From Clostridium sp. E02 (GTDB taxonomy: Bacteria > Bacillota > Clostridia > Lachnospirales > Lachnospiraceae), in assembly GCF_003833015.1 (NCBI RefSeq), contig NZ_RJLQ01000011.1, positions 1 through 64,000 of the forward strand: a DNA stretch of 64,000 nucleotides, given 5' to 3'. Shown in pieces: positions 51,288 to 60,719 of this stretch; position 1 is the stretch's first letter; each line of letters starts with the position of its first letter. The position numbers and the translations under genes were made by a program. The notes below the pieces were generated by a model. The model was not told where the DNA came from. It saw nothing but the letters and a program-made list of their open reading frames with translations, and searched no databases.

Positions 51288-52190
51288 ATGAAAAAAACAT
51301 TTAAAAAAGTTGTGTCATCTCTAATGGCAGCTGCTCTTGTGGCAGCTTCCTTGACTGCTTGTGGAAGCGCAAAGGCACCAGCAGAGTCATCTGCGTCTAA
51401 GGACACAAACACCGCAGAAGCGGGGGAACAAGCAGGAGATAAAAAGGTTTTAAAAGTTGCTATGGAGTGCAGTTATGCTCCTTATAATTGGACGCAGCCT
51501 ACCGATGAGAATAAAGCAGTTCCTATCTCTGGGAGTTCGGATTATGCTTATGGCTATGATGTTATGATGGCACAGAAAATTGCAGACGAGCTTGGGTATG
51601 AGTTGGAAATCGTAAAATTGGACTGGGATTCTCTTGTTCCGGCGGTACAGTCAGGAAAAGTGGACTGCGTCATTGCAGGACAGTCTGTGACCAAGGAACG
51701 GTTAGAGTCTGTTGATTTTACAACCCCTTATTACTATGCAACTATTGTAGCACTTGTAAAAAAAGATGGAAATTTTGCGGCTGCGAAAAGCGTAGAGGAT
51801 CTAAAGGGTGCTTCCGCTACTTCCCAGATGAATACGATTTGGTATGATTCATGTCTTCCCCAGATTCCAGAAGCGAAGATTCAGCCGGCTCAGGAATCTG
51901 CACCAGCGATGCTGGTATCTTTAAGTTCTGGACGTTGTGATGTGGTTGTTACGGATCAACCGACGGGACAAGCTGCGCTGATCGCATATCCTGAATTCAA
52001 ACTTTTGGATTTTACGGGAACGGACGGAGAATTTAAGGTTTCTGATGAAGATATAAACATTGGCATTTCCTTGAAAAAAGGGAACGACGAGTTAAAAGAT
52101 AGTATTAACGAAATACTTAGTAAAATGAATAAGGATGATTTTAATAAAATGATGGAAGAAGCGATATCGGTTCAGCCATTGTCAAAATAA
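51288..52190 (+). CDS. Amino-acid ABC transporter substrate-binding lipoprotein
   Basis: A 300-residue protein with a signal peptide ending LTAC (lipobox, about residues 22-25) and an Ala/Ser-rich linker. The family 3 binding-protein domain follows: LKVAMECSYAPYNW, YGYDVMMAQKIADELGYELEIV (in two parts), and VDCVIAGQSVTKERLESVDFTTPY. It captures a polar amino acid outside the cell. AGAGGAG precedes the ATG. The ligand cannot be told. The permease follows after a hairpin. Confidence 0.93.
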   Translation: MKKTFKKVVSSLMAAALVAASLTACGSAKAPAESSASKDTNTAEAGEQAGDKKVLKVAMECSYAPYNWTQPTDENKAVPISGSSDYAYGYDVMMAQKIADELGYELEIVKLDWDSLVPAVQSGKVDCVIAGQSVTKERLESVDFTTPYYYATIVALVKKDGNFAAAKSVEDLKGASATSQMNTIWYDSCLPQIPEAKIQPAQESAPAMLVSLSSGRCDVVVTDQPTGQAALIAYPEFKLLDFTGTDGEFKVSDEDINIGISLKKGNDELKDSINEILSKMNKDDFNKMMEEAISVQPLSK

Positions 52191-52216
52191 TCCATAGAGT
52201 CGGAACAAATTCAACA

Positions 52217-52259
52217 GGCACGGAACAAGGATGTTCTTATTTCGTGCCCTTTGTTTTAA
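52217..52259 (+). terminator. Partial terminator after the binding-protein gene
   Basis: GGCACG-G-AA and TT-CGTGCC pair with one bulge, then CTTTGTTTTAA. Such hairpins often lower expression of permease and ATPase genes relative to the binding protein. Confidence 0.65.
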
Positions 52260-52288
52260 TATAGCTGCGAAAGAGAGAAGGTAGAACG

Positions 52289-53089
52289 ATGTCTTTACCA
52301 TTAGATTTTTTCGGAAGAATCTTGTATATACTAAAAAATTATGGGCCATCCCTGTTAGGAGGGGCTGGAAAGACTATGGCGATTGCCATTGTAGGTACGT
52401 TGATTGGTTGCATCATCGGTTTTGCGGTTGGAATCGTTCAGACAATTCCGGTTACTCCAAATGATAATCCTGCGAAACGCTTTCTGATTCATATTTTAAA
52501 AATTATTTTGAATATTTATGTAGAAGTTTTCAGAGGAACTCCGATGATGGTTCAGGCCATGTTTATTTTTTACGGGTCTTCTGCTTTGCTGGGCATTAAT
52601 ATGTCAAGTACTTTTGCGGCATATTTTATTGTGTCCATTAATACAGGGGCATATATGGCGGAAACGGTGAGAGGTGGAATCCTTTCCATTGATCCAGGTC
52701 AGACAGAGGGAGCAAAGGCCATCGGAATGACCCACTACCAGACCATGGTAAATGTTATTATGCCGCAAGCACTTCGTAATATCATGCCACAGATTGGCAA
52801 TAATCTGATCATTAATATTAAGGATACTTGTGTTTTATCTGTAATTGGCGTGGTAGAATTGTTTTATACCACGAAAGGAGTTGCAGGAGCTTACTACACG
52901 TATTTTGAAGCGTTTTCCATTACCATGGTTCTCTATTTTGTCTTGACTTTCACAAGTTCCAGAATCCTTCGTTACTGGGAAAATAGGATGGATGGGCCAG
53001 ACAGTTATGATTTGGCAACTACTGATACACTGGCATATACCAGTGGAATGGTAAAGTTTCCGGAACCAAAAGAGAAGGAGGGCAAATAA
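52289..53089 (+). CDS. Amino-acid ABC transporter permease
   Basis: A 266-residue membrane protein of the HisM/GlnP type. GGAGKTMAIAIVGTLIGCIIG starts the transporter fold, FRGTPMMVQAMFIFYG is a typical early motif, and EGAKAIGMTHYQTMVNVIMPQAL (parts: EGAKAIGMTHYQ, MPQALRN) is the EAA loop that contacts the ATPase. About five helices. AGAAGG precedes the ATG. The ATPase gene starts on the base after its stop. Confidence 0.94.
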   Translation: MSLPLDFFGRILYILKNYGPSLLGGAGKTMAIAIVGTLIGCIIGFAVGIVQTIPVTPNDNPAKRFLIHILKIILNIYVEVFRGTPMMVQAMFIFYGSSALLGINMSSTFAAYFIVSINTGAYMAETVRGGILSIDPGQTEGAKAIGMTHYQTMVNVIMPQALRNIMPQIGNNLIINIKDTCVLSVIGVVELFYTTKGVAGAYYTYFEAFSITMVLYFVLTFTSSRILRYWENRMDGPDSYDLATTDTLAYTSGMVKFPEPKEKEGK

Positions 53090-53833
53090 ATGGAAGACAA
53101 CAAAGTTTTGGAGATCAATCATTTAAGCAAGACTTTTGGAACCAATGTGGTACTTCGAGATATTGATTTTTCTGTTAAATCTGGAGATGTTACCTGTATC
53201 ATTGGTGCTTCTGGTTCCGGTAAATCAACCCTCCTTCGTTGTGTCAATCTATTAGAGACACCCACCAGTGGCGAGATTTTATACCATGAAGAAGATATTA
53301 CGGACAATAAGATGAATGTACCCGCTTACCGGACAAAAGTTGGTATGGTGTTTCAGAATTTTAATTTGTTTAATAATATGACAGTTCTTGAAAACTGTAT
53401 GGTTGGTCAGACCAAAGTCTTGAAAAAAGACAAAGAAGAGGCAAGAAAGAAAACGATGATGTTCCTGGAAAAAGTAGGGATGGCGCCCTATATTAATGCG
53501 AAACCAAGGCAGTTATCTGGCGGTCAAAAGCAGAGAGTTGCCATAGCCAGAGCACTTGCCATGGAGCCGGAGATCTTACTTTTCGATGAACCAACTTCTG
53601 CCCTGGATCCCCAGATGGTAGGAGAGGTATTGTCTGTTATGAGAACGTTAGCAAAAGAAGGACTTACCATGATTATTGTAACCCATGAGATGGCATTTGC
53701 AAGAGATGTATCGACTCATGTGGTTTATATGGCAGGTGGTGTAATTGAGGAAGAAGGATCACCAGAACAAATATTTGGTACACCAAAGAAAAGTTCAACT
53801 AAAGAATTTTTAAACAGATTTATGCAAGGATAA
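53090..53833 (+). CDS. Amino-acid ABC transporter ATP-binding protein
   Basis: The 247-residue ATPase has [18 protein letters not shown] (Walker A), [14 protein letters not shown] (Q-loop), [15 protein letters not shown] (signature), [12 protein letters not shown] (Walker B) and [10 protein letters not shown] (H-loop). It belongs to the GlnQ/HisP polar amino-acid family. GGAGGGC precedes the ATG. A strong terminator ends the operon. Confidence 0.95.
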   Translation: MEDNKVLEINHLSKTFGTNVVLRDIDFSVKSGDVTCIIGASGSGKSTLLRCVNLLETPTSGEILYHEEDITDNKMNVPAYRTKVGMVFQNFNLFNNMTVLENCMVGQTKVLKKDKEEARKKTMMFLEKVGMAPYINAKPRQLSGGQKQRVAIARALAMEPEILLFDEPTSALDPQMVGEVLSVMRTLAKEGLTMIIVTHEMAFARDVSTHVVYMAGGVIEEEGSPEQIFGTPKKSSTKEFLNRFMQG

Positions 53834-53876
53834 AAAAAAGCTGATTCAGAGATTAATGACTGAATCAGCTTTTTTT
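53834..53876. terminator. Strong bidirectional terminator
   Basis: AAAAAAGCTGATTCAG and CTGAATCAGCTTTTTT form a perfect 16-bp stem with a 10-base loop between convergent transcripts. Confidence 0.93.
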
Positions 53877-54051
53877 ATGAGTCTTCTGCCTGGGAAGAGG
53901 GGAGAAAGAGTTTTCGAATCATGATACGAAGATAGGTTTCTAAAACTCGAAGAAAAAGAGTTACGATTATAATCGGAAGGACTATAGTTAGGTAGATCTT
54001 TGTTTTCAACCCGAATTTTAGCTTTTTGTGTTTGGCCTTTACTTGCTTCAA
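53875..54051 (-). CDS. Small single-pass membrane protein, unknown function
   Basis: 58 residues from a TTG at 54051: a Lys-rich N-terminus (KQVKAKHKKLKFGLKTK), one hydrophobic helix (IYLTIVLPIIIVTLFL), and a cytosol- or surface-exposed tail. The TTG is preferred because AAAGGAG lies 7 bases upstream; a GTG at 54078 has no such site. It sits directly after the DUF4364 gene, so it is probably co-transcribed. I do not recognise a family. Its stop codon is in the T-run of the terminator. Confidence 0.6.
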   Translation of the reverse strand: MKQVKAKHKKLKFGLKTKIYLTIVLPIIIVTLFLRVLETYLRIMIRKLFLPSSQAEDS

Positions 54052-54067
54052 AATAAGCTCCTTTCTC

Positions 54068-54592
54068 TCATGAACCACTCATCAAAGATTTCATAGCAAA
54101 TGCATAGATTTCCTGGCTTTTGGTTTTCCAATGGTCACACATAATTTCTGCCTGATCCTTGTCTGGAACAGATAATTCTAGATTTATCAAGCAGTTTTTT
54201 CCTTCCCTTACTTCGCAGTGCACGATGTATTCCTGACTGGTTGATTTATAAAAATCGGCTGTAACGCCCACTTCATTACGAAGTCGGAATTTATTTTCTT
54301 TTAGATATTCATCCATATCACCTATGATGGCTGGTGAAATCTTGTTACCGAAAAAGGAAAGGGTCTCTTCCCCTTCCCTGGTAATTTCATACCGACTGCT
54401 ATTATGGTTTGTTTCCACATAAAGAAGCTTTGCTTCTAATAGTTCACTTAATGCTTGATTCAACGTAAAATATGTGGTGTATTCATGCTCAAGAAAAAAA
54501 TTCGACAATTGCGCACTTGTCAGGGGAAAATTCACCTGCTTGAGCATGTATAAAATCATAAGCTTATACAATGTCATGGGTTCTGACAGCAT
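54068..54592 (-). CDS. DUF4364-family protein
   Basis: A 174-residue protein. The N-terminal half (YKLMILYMLKQVNFPLTSAQLSNFFLEHEYTTYFTLNQAL, parts shown: LMILYMLKQVNFPLT, QLSNFFLEHEYTT) looks like a winged helix, ending in ITREGEETLSFFG. The C-terminal half is a small beta domain (YIVHCEVREGKNCLINLELSVP). It fits the clostridial DUF4364 family, which may be transcription regulators judging from the winged helix; no target is known. GGAGGGTG precedes the ATG. The malic enzyme gene lies 24 bases upstream on the same strand. Confidence 0.75.
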   Translation of the reverse strand: MLSEPMTLYKLMILYMLKQVNFPLTSAQLSNFFLEHEYTTYFTLNQALSELLEAKLLYVETNHNSSRYEITREGEETLSFFGNKISPAIIGDMDEYLKENKFRLRNEVGVTADFYKSTSQEYIVHCEVREGKNCLINLELSVPDKDQAEIMCDHWKTKSQEIYAFAMKSLMSGS

Positions 54593-54616
54593 AGGACACC
54601 CTCCATCTTTTTATTG

Positions 54617-55765
54617 CTAGATCCGATCTTTGACCGCCTTGCTTACAACATCAGCAACCCGAGGATCGAATGCCTCTGGAAGGATATTGTTTTCATTTAA
54701 TTCAGAAGGTTCTACAAGATCAGCAATGGCAGTTGCGGCGGCTAGCTTCATCTCTTCCGTAATGGAGGAGGCTCTTCCCTCCAGTGCTCCTTTAAAGATG
54801 CCTGGGAACACTACAACGTTATTTACCTGATTTGGGAAATCCGATCTTCCGGTACCCACGACTTTTGCCCCAGCCGCTTTTGCAAGATCCGGCATGATTT
54901 CAGGGGTCGGATTCGCCATAGCAAATAGAATGGAGTCAGGGTTCATAGATTTCACCATACCCTCTGTGACGATTCCTGGAGCAGAAACTCCAATAAACAC
55001 ATCGGAGCCTTTCATGGCATCAGTAAGACCTCCCTTTTTATTCTCTAAATTCGTTTTTTCCATCATTCGTTCCTGCATCCAGTTTAATCCAACCATGCCG
55101 TTAAAAAGAATTCCGTCACGGTCACACAGGATAATATGTTGAAACCCGTATGATAATAAAAGTCTGGCAATTGCAATTCCAGCAGAACCGGCTCCATTTA
55201 TTACAACCTTACATTCCTCTTTTTTCTTTTTGGTTATTTTGAGGGCATTGATCACTCCGGCTAAAACAACAATAGCAGTTCCATGCTGGTCATCGTGGAA
55301 GACAGGAATGGGCAGTAGTTTTTTCAACCGTTCTTCGATTTCAAAGCAACGGGGAGCAGATATATCTTCTAGATTAATTCCTCCAAAAGCAGGAGCAATG
55401 TGAACGATTGTTTTTATGATCTCTTCCGTATCCTGAGTATCCAGACAGATTGGGATGGCATTGATCCCTCCAAATTCTTTAAACAGCACGGCCTTGCCTT
55501 CCATGACTGGCATGGCTGCGAGAGGACCGATATTACCAAGACCCAAAACAGCACTTCCGTCAGAAACGACAGCGATGGTATTGGACTTTATCGTGTATTG
55601 ATAGGCAGCCTCTGGATTCTCATGAATCACTTTACAAGGTTCCGCTACACCAGGAGTATAAGCAAGAGCAAGATCCTCTCTGCTGTTAACCTTTGCTTTT
55701 GAAGTGATCTCAAGCTTTCCGCCCCATTTTTCATGCAGCAATAGTGCTTTTTCATTGGTTGTCAT
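54617..55765 (-). CDS. NAD(P)-dependent malic enzyme
   Basis: The 382-residue protein has [16 protein letters not shown] near residue 35, [33 protein letters not shown] and [15 protein letters not shown] for metal and malate binding. [15 protein letters not shown] is the NAD(P) fold. It converts malate to pyruvate and CO2. The length fits the short bacterial type without the C-terminal phosphotransacetylase domain. AAAAGGAC precedes the ATG. Confidence 0.95.
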   Translation of the reverse strand: MTTNEKALLLHEKWGGKLEITSKAKVNSREDLALAYTPGVAEPCKVIHENPEAAYQYTIKSNTIAVVSDGSAVLGLGNIGPLAAMPVMEGKAVLFKEFGGINAIPICLDTQDTEEIIKTIVHIAPAFGGINLEDISAPRCFEIEERLKKLLPIPVFHDDQHGTAIVVLAGVINALKITKKKKEECKVVINGAGSAGIAIARLLLSYGFQHIILCDRDGILFNGMVGLNWMQERMMEKTNLENKKGGLTDAMKGSDVFIGVSAPGIVTEGMVKSMNPDSILFAMANPTPEIMPDLAKAAGAKVVGTGRSDFPNQVNNVVVFPGIFKGALEGRASSITEEMKLAAATAIADLVEPSELNENNILPEAFDPRVADVVSKAVKDRI

Positions 55766-55837
55766 AGTCAGTTTGTCCTTTTTTAAATAGTTTTATATTA
55801 TCATACCAATTTTAGGGTTTTAAATCAATAGAAAATA

Positions 55838-55846
55838 TGTTAGAAT
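55838..55846 (+). promoter_or_regulatory. Extended -10 promoter of the DUF5717 operon
   Basis: TGTTAGAAT at 55838-55846 with a weak upstream TTTTAA, 61 bases before the 1190-residue gene. Confidence 0.45.
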
Positions 55847-55906
55847 ATAGAGTAATTCAAAAGAAGCAGACAAAAAAGTGAATAAAATTAAGATACAGGT
55901 GGTACT

Positions 55907-58900
55907 ATGAGAGAACGAATCAACAGGCTAGCAAAGGGCATCATTGATTCTGATATTCCAAAGATTAAAGTCACCCCATCGGAAATAGATGAAGTGGTGC
56001 GGTCCGGCGGAGCCACGAGGCGGGAGCTTGTCGTTACCAGTGAGAATAATTTACATATCAAAGGACTTGCTTATTCCTCAAACTTCCGTATCAGACTTGT
56101 AAGTGCTGCATTTGGCGGTACCTATAACCATCTGGTCTATGAGATAAACAGTAGTTTTATGGATGATGGGGATATGATTAAGGGATCTTTTTATCTGGTT
56201 ACCAATGGTGGAGAGAGAGAAGTCCCTTATTCTTTTCGTGTGGAATTTGGTACTTCTGGGAAAACATTAAGCAATTTAGAAACAGCGGAAGATTTTGCGG
56301 ATATCGCTAAAAAGGATATGGATACAGCACTCCGTTTGTTTGAATACCGTGATTTCGTTACGGCTCCTTTTATGAAAGAACTTCATGTAAGAGCAATCTA
56401 TGATGGTTTAAAAGCAAGACCAGACCGGAGAAAAGAACTAGAAGAGTTTTTGACCGCATTGAAAGTAAAAGAGCCAGTCTCATTGTCCGTAGATTCAACG
56501 GAACGAAGAGTCGGGGAACTAGAGGAAATTTGTACAGACTATATTTTAATGAATCGAACCAGTTGGGGTTATGTGAATCTGGAAGTAACGACAGACTGTG
56601 ATTTCATAGAGTTACCAAAAAAACAGATCGGTGAACAGGATTTTCACGAGGATGTTTGTAATCTGCCATTTCTAATTCATCCGGAGCGCATGCATCAGGG
56701 AGAGAATTATGGGAGAATACAAATCAGTGGCATGGAGGACCTTTTTTTAATTCCTGTTACAGCAGTTCGTAATCCTGGAGGAGGAATATCGGCTGAGAAT
56801 GCCTTTGCGAAAGAGGCATTCGGCCATTTTCTACGGCTTCGTCTTTTAAAAGAATCAAATCAGACGGATGAGATGAAACGAAATAAAGAGATGGAGCAAG
56901 CGCTAGACGAGATTGAACTAATGAAGGGAGAAAGCAGTCTCCTAAAACTACTGCGTGCAGAGTTACGGTTATTTGAAGGAAGCCCTTCGGAGGCAGCCTT
57001 ATTTCTAGATGAATGCAGAGATGAGATTTTAAAGGATCGTCAAGAGAAAAAGGAGATTTACTGCTATTATCAGTATTTGCGGTTGGAAGTTCAGCCAGAT
57101 GAATATCAGAAACAGTCTCTGATTCGTCTTATGAAAAAATATTTGGAAGAAGATTCCGTGCTTTATTGGTTGCTTTTGCTGCTTATGAAAATAGATCGCA
57201 GGCTTTTTGACCATATGCCTACGCTGTTTGCAATTTTAAGAAGACAATACGAAGCGGGAGTTAGAAGTCCGTTTTTTTATGTTTGGGGCTTAAGGGCTCT
57301 TCATGAAGCACCAGAGTTGATTCGAACCATAGGTCCCATGGAGCTTCAGATGTTTTATTTTGGGGCAAAGAATGGACTGATTGAGAAGAATCTGGTTTCT
57401 GTGATTTGTAAGCTCACCTTAACGGCCAAGCATTTTAACCGGCTACATTACCGCATGCTTGTAAAACTATATCAAAAATATCAAGATAAGGAAGTTCTAG
57501 AAGGGATTTGTGCTCTTCTTATCAAAGGAGAATGCCAGATGTCAGAGGCTTTTTCCTGGTATGAGAAAGGGATTAAAGCTGGAATCAGTCTGACCAGACT
57601 GTACGAGTATTATCTCTATGCATTGCCTAGAAATTACTGTTATCTTTTGCCAAGGGAAGTGCTTCTTTACTTTTCCTACGGGGGCAATGAACTGGATACA
57701 TATAGCAGAAGCGTATTGTATAAGAATGTTTTAGTTTACTTAGAGCCAGGAGATCCGTTGTATCAGGCCTATGAAAGAACCATTGAAAAATTTGCCACCG
57801 AGCAATTGTTTGAATCGAGAATCAATAACCTTTTGGCGGCAATTTATGAAAGAATGGTTTTTAAGGATGTGATTGATCTGCCTATGGCGAAGGTTCTTCC
57901 CTCTATTCTGCGTTCCTATCGGGTGGATTGCAGCAATAAGAAGATGAAATATGTTATCGTCTGCTATGAAGAACTGATAGAGGAAGATGCCTTTCTTCTT
58001 CTAGACGGAGTTGCCTATGTACCTTTGTTTTCGGAACATAGTATCTTACTGTTTCAGGATGCATTCGGGAATCGATATGGTAATGTCCCCTATAAGAAAG
58101 AGCGGGTACTGAATCAGCCAGAATTGGAAGAACGATGTTTTGAACTGTATCCGGAACACTCGATGCTTCGACTGCGTGCATGTGAAAAAGTTATTTCCCA
58201 GGGTGTCACTCAAGAGGAAGAAGTGAAAATTCTTGAAAGGACTCTAAAAGACCCTAAACTTAGACCTTTCTATCAAAGGCTTTTGTTGTCCAGAGTCATT
58301 GAATATTATAAAATAAATACGGTTTCCTTAAAAGAGAACAGTGAGGGTGTAGAATATTTGTTGGAACTTGATAAAAAAGTTCTTTCAAAACAAGAACGAA
58401 TAGGAGTTTGTGAAATTTTAATTCGAAACGACTATATGGAAGAAGCTCTGGAAATGATCCGGGAATTTGGTCAGGAAGGGGTTTCGGATGAAAGCCTTTA
58501 TAAGCTGTGTTTTAAAATGATCCGGGAGAAACTGTTCGAAGAAGATACTCTTTTACTTCATCTTGTCTATCGCCTTTTTCTGCAGGACAGACACGACTGC
58601 GCATTTATAGATTATCTTTGTGAATATTATAATGGACTTAGTGATCAGATGTACATAATTTTACGCAAGGCAATATCGGATCACGTAGAAACCTACGATC
58701 TGGAAGAACGCTTAACTGCTCAGATGATGTTTTCAGGATCGATGGAGAAACTAGATCAGGTATTTCAACGGTATCGCAGCCGCAAAAAGGCAAGTGATAC
58801 GATCGTGAAAGCTTATTTTGCCATTAAGTGTACCGAATACTTTATGGAAGAAAAAGAGCCAGAGGAGAAAACCTTTGATTATCTGGAGCAAGTTATTCAA

Positions 58901-59479
58901 AACTCTTCTCAAATTGGACGTCTTCCAACGATCTATCTTCTTGCGCTCACCAGGTATTATTCCATGCTTGCGGATCTTAAGGAAGAACAGAAGATATTGT
59001 GTCAGAATATGATCCGTTTGTTGCTGGAAGAAGATTTACGGTTTCCGTATTTTAAAGTATTTTTAAAATATTTTCCCATGCCGGAAGACATTATGGATAA
59101 AGCTTTGATTGAATATAGTTCCAGCAAAGATTCCAAAATAGAACTTGAGATACGGATTCTGCCCGACGAAGAAACATTTCACCAGGAAGACATGCCCCGG
59201 ATGTATCAGGGAGTATTTGTCAGACAGCAGATTTTATTTGAAGGTGAGATCATGGAATACCGGGTAAAGGAATGGATCGATGAAAAATGGATTGTCAAAA
59301 AATCTGACAGTGTAAGCTGTGATGTGGGAGAGATAAAAAAAGGATTTGACAGCAGGTATGCATGCCTAAATGATATGAGTCTTGCCCTAAATATAAAGGA
59401 TGAGACGGGGCTTAAATTACGAATGCAGGAGTATATGAAAAAAAATGCTGTTGCAGATGAATTATTTCCACGAATGTAA
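55907..59479 (+). CDS. Large DUF5717-type repeat protein
   Basis: 1190 residues, no signal peptide, no membrane segment. Residues 1 to about 125 contain a beta-rich part (RELVVTSENNLHIKGLAYSSN, RVEFGTSGKTL). A second Ig-like beta segment at about 190-300 includes NLEVTTDCDFIELP. The long middle (about 310-1090) is helical, with TPR/armadillo-like repeats (for example LLKLLRAELRLFEGSPSEAALFL). A beta domain closes the protein (about 1090-1165). It resembles the Lachnospiraceae DUF5717 family, whose function is unknown to me. It overlaps the region of the next start by no coding bases (16-base gap to 59496). Its layout suggests a scaffold or chaperone-like protein acting with the Hsp70-like protein encoded next. 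Confidence 0.8.
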   Translation: MRERINRLAKGIIDSDIPKIKVTPSEIDEVVRSGGATRRELVVTSENNLHIKGLAYSSNFRIRLVSAAFGGTYNHLVYEINSSFMDDGDMIKGSFYLVTNGGEREVPYSFRVEFGTSGKTLSNLETAEDFADIAKKDMDTALRLFEYRDFVTAPFMKELHVRAIYDGLKARPDRRKELEEFLTALKVKEPVSLSVDSTERRVGELEEICTDYILMNRTSWGYVNLEVTTDCDFIELPKKQIGEQDFHEDVCNLPFLIHPERMHQGENYGRIQISGMEDLFLIPVTAVRNPGGGISAENAFAKEAFGHFLRLRLLKESNQTDEMKRNKEMEQALDEIELMKGESSLLKLLRAELRLFEGSPSEAALFLDECRDEILKDRQEKKEIYCYYQYLRLEVQPDEYQKQSLIRLMKKYLEEDSVLYWLLLLLMKIDRRLFDHMPTLFAILRRQYEAGVRSPFFYVWGLRALHEAPELIRTIGPMELQMFYFGAKNGLIEKNLVSVICKLTLTAKHFNRLHYRMLVKLYQKYQDKEVLEGICALLIKGECQMSEAFSWYEKGIKAGISLTRLYEYYLYALPRNYCYLLPREVLLYFSYGGNELDTYSRSVLYKNVLVYLEPGDPLYQAYERTIEKFATEQLFESRINNLLAAIYERMVFKDVIDLPMAKVLPSILRSYRVDCSNKKMKYVIVCYEELIEEDAFLLLDGVAYVPLFSEHSILLFQDAFGNRYGNVPYKKERVLNQPELEERCFELYPEHSMLRLRACEKVISQGVTQEEEVKILERTLKDPKLRPFYQRLLLSRVIEYYKINTVSLKENSEGVEYLLELDKKVLSKQERIGVCEILIRNDYMEEALEMIREFGQEGVSDESLYKLCFKMIREKLFEEDTLLLHLVYRLFLQDRHDCAFIDYLCEYYNGLSDQMYIILRKAISDHVETYDLEERLTAQMMFSGSMEKLDQVFQRYRSRKKASDTIVKAYFAIKCTEYFMEEKEPEEKTFDYLEQVIQNSSQIGRLPTIYLLALTRYYSMLADLKEEQKILCQNMIRLLLEEDLRFPYFKVFLKYFPMPEDIMDKALIEYSSSKDSKIELEIRILPDEETFHQEDMPRMYQGVFVRQQILFEGEIMEYRVKEWIDEKWIVKKSDSVSCDVGEIKKGFDSRYACLNDMSLALNIKDETGLKLRMQEYMKKNAVADELFPRM

Positions 59480-59495
59480 GATAAGGGGGCTATCG

Positions 59496-60719
59496 ATGGA
59501 CGGACTGATAATAGGGCTTGATCTATGTGATGCCTATACTCATATATGCTGCTATGACAGGGAAAAAACCTGGAACATTCCAACGGCAATCTGCCGAAAA
59601 AAAGATGAGGATGCATGGTATGTAGGAGAAGAGGCTTATGCCTATACCCTGGTAGGGGAAGGAATTATTGTAGATAAGTTGATAAAGATGGTCAAAAAAG
59701 ATGGAACTGCCACTCTTGGTGGAATCAAATACGAAGGCCTTGAACTGTTAAAGATTTACTTGAAAATGATATTAAAACTTCCAATGGAAGAGTTCTTTAG
59801 TCAGGAAGTGAAACAACTGGTCGTAACCATGCAAAAAGTAGATACAAAGATTATGGATGCATTGATGTATTGTGCAGATTTTCTTGGAATATCAAGGGAA
59901 CGGGTTCACGTCATCAGCCATACAGAAGGATTTGTATATTATGTGTTAAGCCAGAAAAAAGAGGTATGGGCCAATCAGGTAAGTGTGTTTGATTTATCAG
60001 AGGACTCATTTCATTATCATGAAATGAAAGTACAAAGAGGGTTAAGAAAGACGATGGTCATTGCAGAAGATAAGGCTTTGGAAGAGAGCTTTAATTTAGA
60101 CATACTAAAAACTGCATCTGGTGAAAAGTTAGGGGATAAGATATTAAAATCCTGTGGGGAACGGTTGTGTTTAAACAAGTTGTTTTCTTCTGTGTTTTTA
60201 ACTGGTAAGGGATTTTCCAACCATGAGTGGGCAAAGGATTCCATGAAGTTTCTCTGCTCCAAAAGAAAGGTTTATATAGAACAGGTTTTATTTGCGAGAG
60301 GTGCTGCTTATCGAGGAATGGACTATCTAAGGGAAAAGACCGCTTATCCCTACACCTTTATCTGCAAGGGACGGTTACACTCTACGGTATCCATGCGGGT
60401 ACTTCATAAGGAACGGGAGAGTGAACTTTTAGTAGTATCTGCGGGAGATAACTGGTATGAAGCAAAAAGCAGTGTAGATTTAATTGTGGACAACCAGGAT
60501 TATGTAGAATTTGTGGTAACTCCGATCGATCCAAAGAAAAAACGTTTGGTAAAAATTCAACTGGAGAAATTTCCTGAGAGACCTCCAAGAACTACGAAAA
60601 TTGGAATCAGTTTTGGGTTTTTAGACGAAAATACGATGGCAGTAGTGGTAAAAGATAAGGGATTTGGTGAACTGTTTCCGGCTACGGATATGGTGATCAA
60701 ACAAGAGGTTATGTTATGA
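59496..60719 (+). CDS. Hsp70/actin-fold (DUF5716-like) protein
   Basis: 407 residues. IIGLDLCDAYTHICCYD is an actin/Hsp70 phosphate-1 strand. VSVFDLSEDSFHYHEM is in the phosphate-2 position but lacks the Gly-rich turn. SVFLTGKGFSN fits the adenosine strand, followed by FARGAAYRGM. The last ~100 residues (PPRTTKIGISFGFLDENTMAVVVKDKGFG, parts: TTKIGISFGFLDEN, VVKDKGFGE) resemble the Hsp70 beta substrate-binding domain. Missing glycines suggest weak or no ATP hydrolysis. The ATG at 59496 follows AAGGGGG; an earlier frame start at 59445 overlaps the upstream gene. It overlaps the TPR gene by 4 bases. Confidence 0.78.
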   Translation: MDGLIIGLDLCDAYTHICCYDREKTWNIPTAICRKKDEDAWYVGEEAYAYTLVGEGIIVDKLIKMVKKDGTATLGGIKYEGLELLKIYLKMILKLPMEEFFSQEVKQLVVTMQKVDTKIMDALMYCADFLGISRERVHVISHTEGFVYYVLSQKKEVWANQVSVFDLSEDSFHYHEMKVQRGLRKTMVIAEDKALEESFNLDILKTASGEKLGDKILKSCGERLCLNKLFSSVFLTGKGFSNHEWAKDSMKFLCSKRKVYIEQVLFARGAAYRGMDYLREKTAYPYTFICKGRLHSTVSMRVLHKERESELLVVSAGDNWYEAKSSVDLIVDNQDYVEFVVTPIDPKKKRLVKIQLEKFPERPPRTTKIGISFGFLDENTMAVVVKDKGFGELFPATDMVIKQEVML

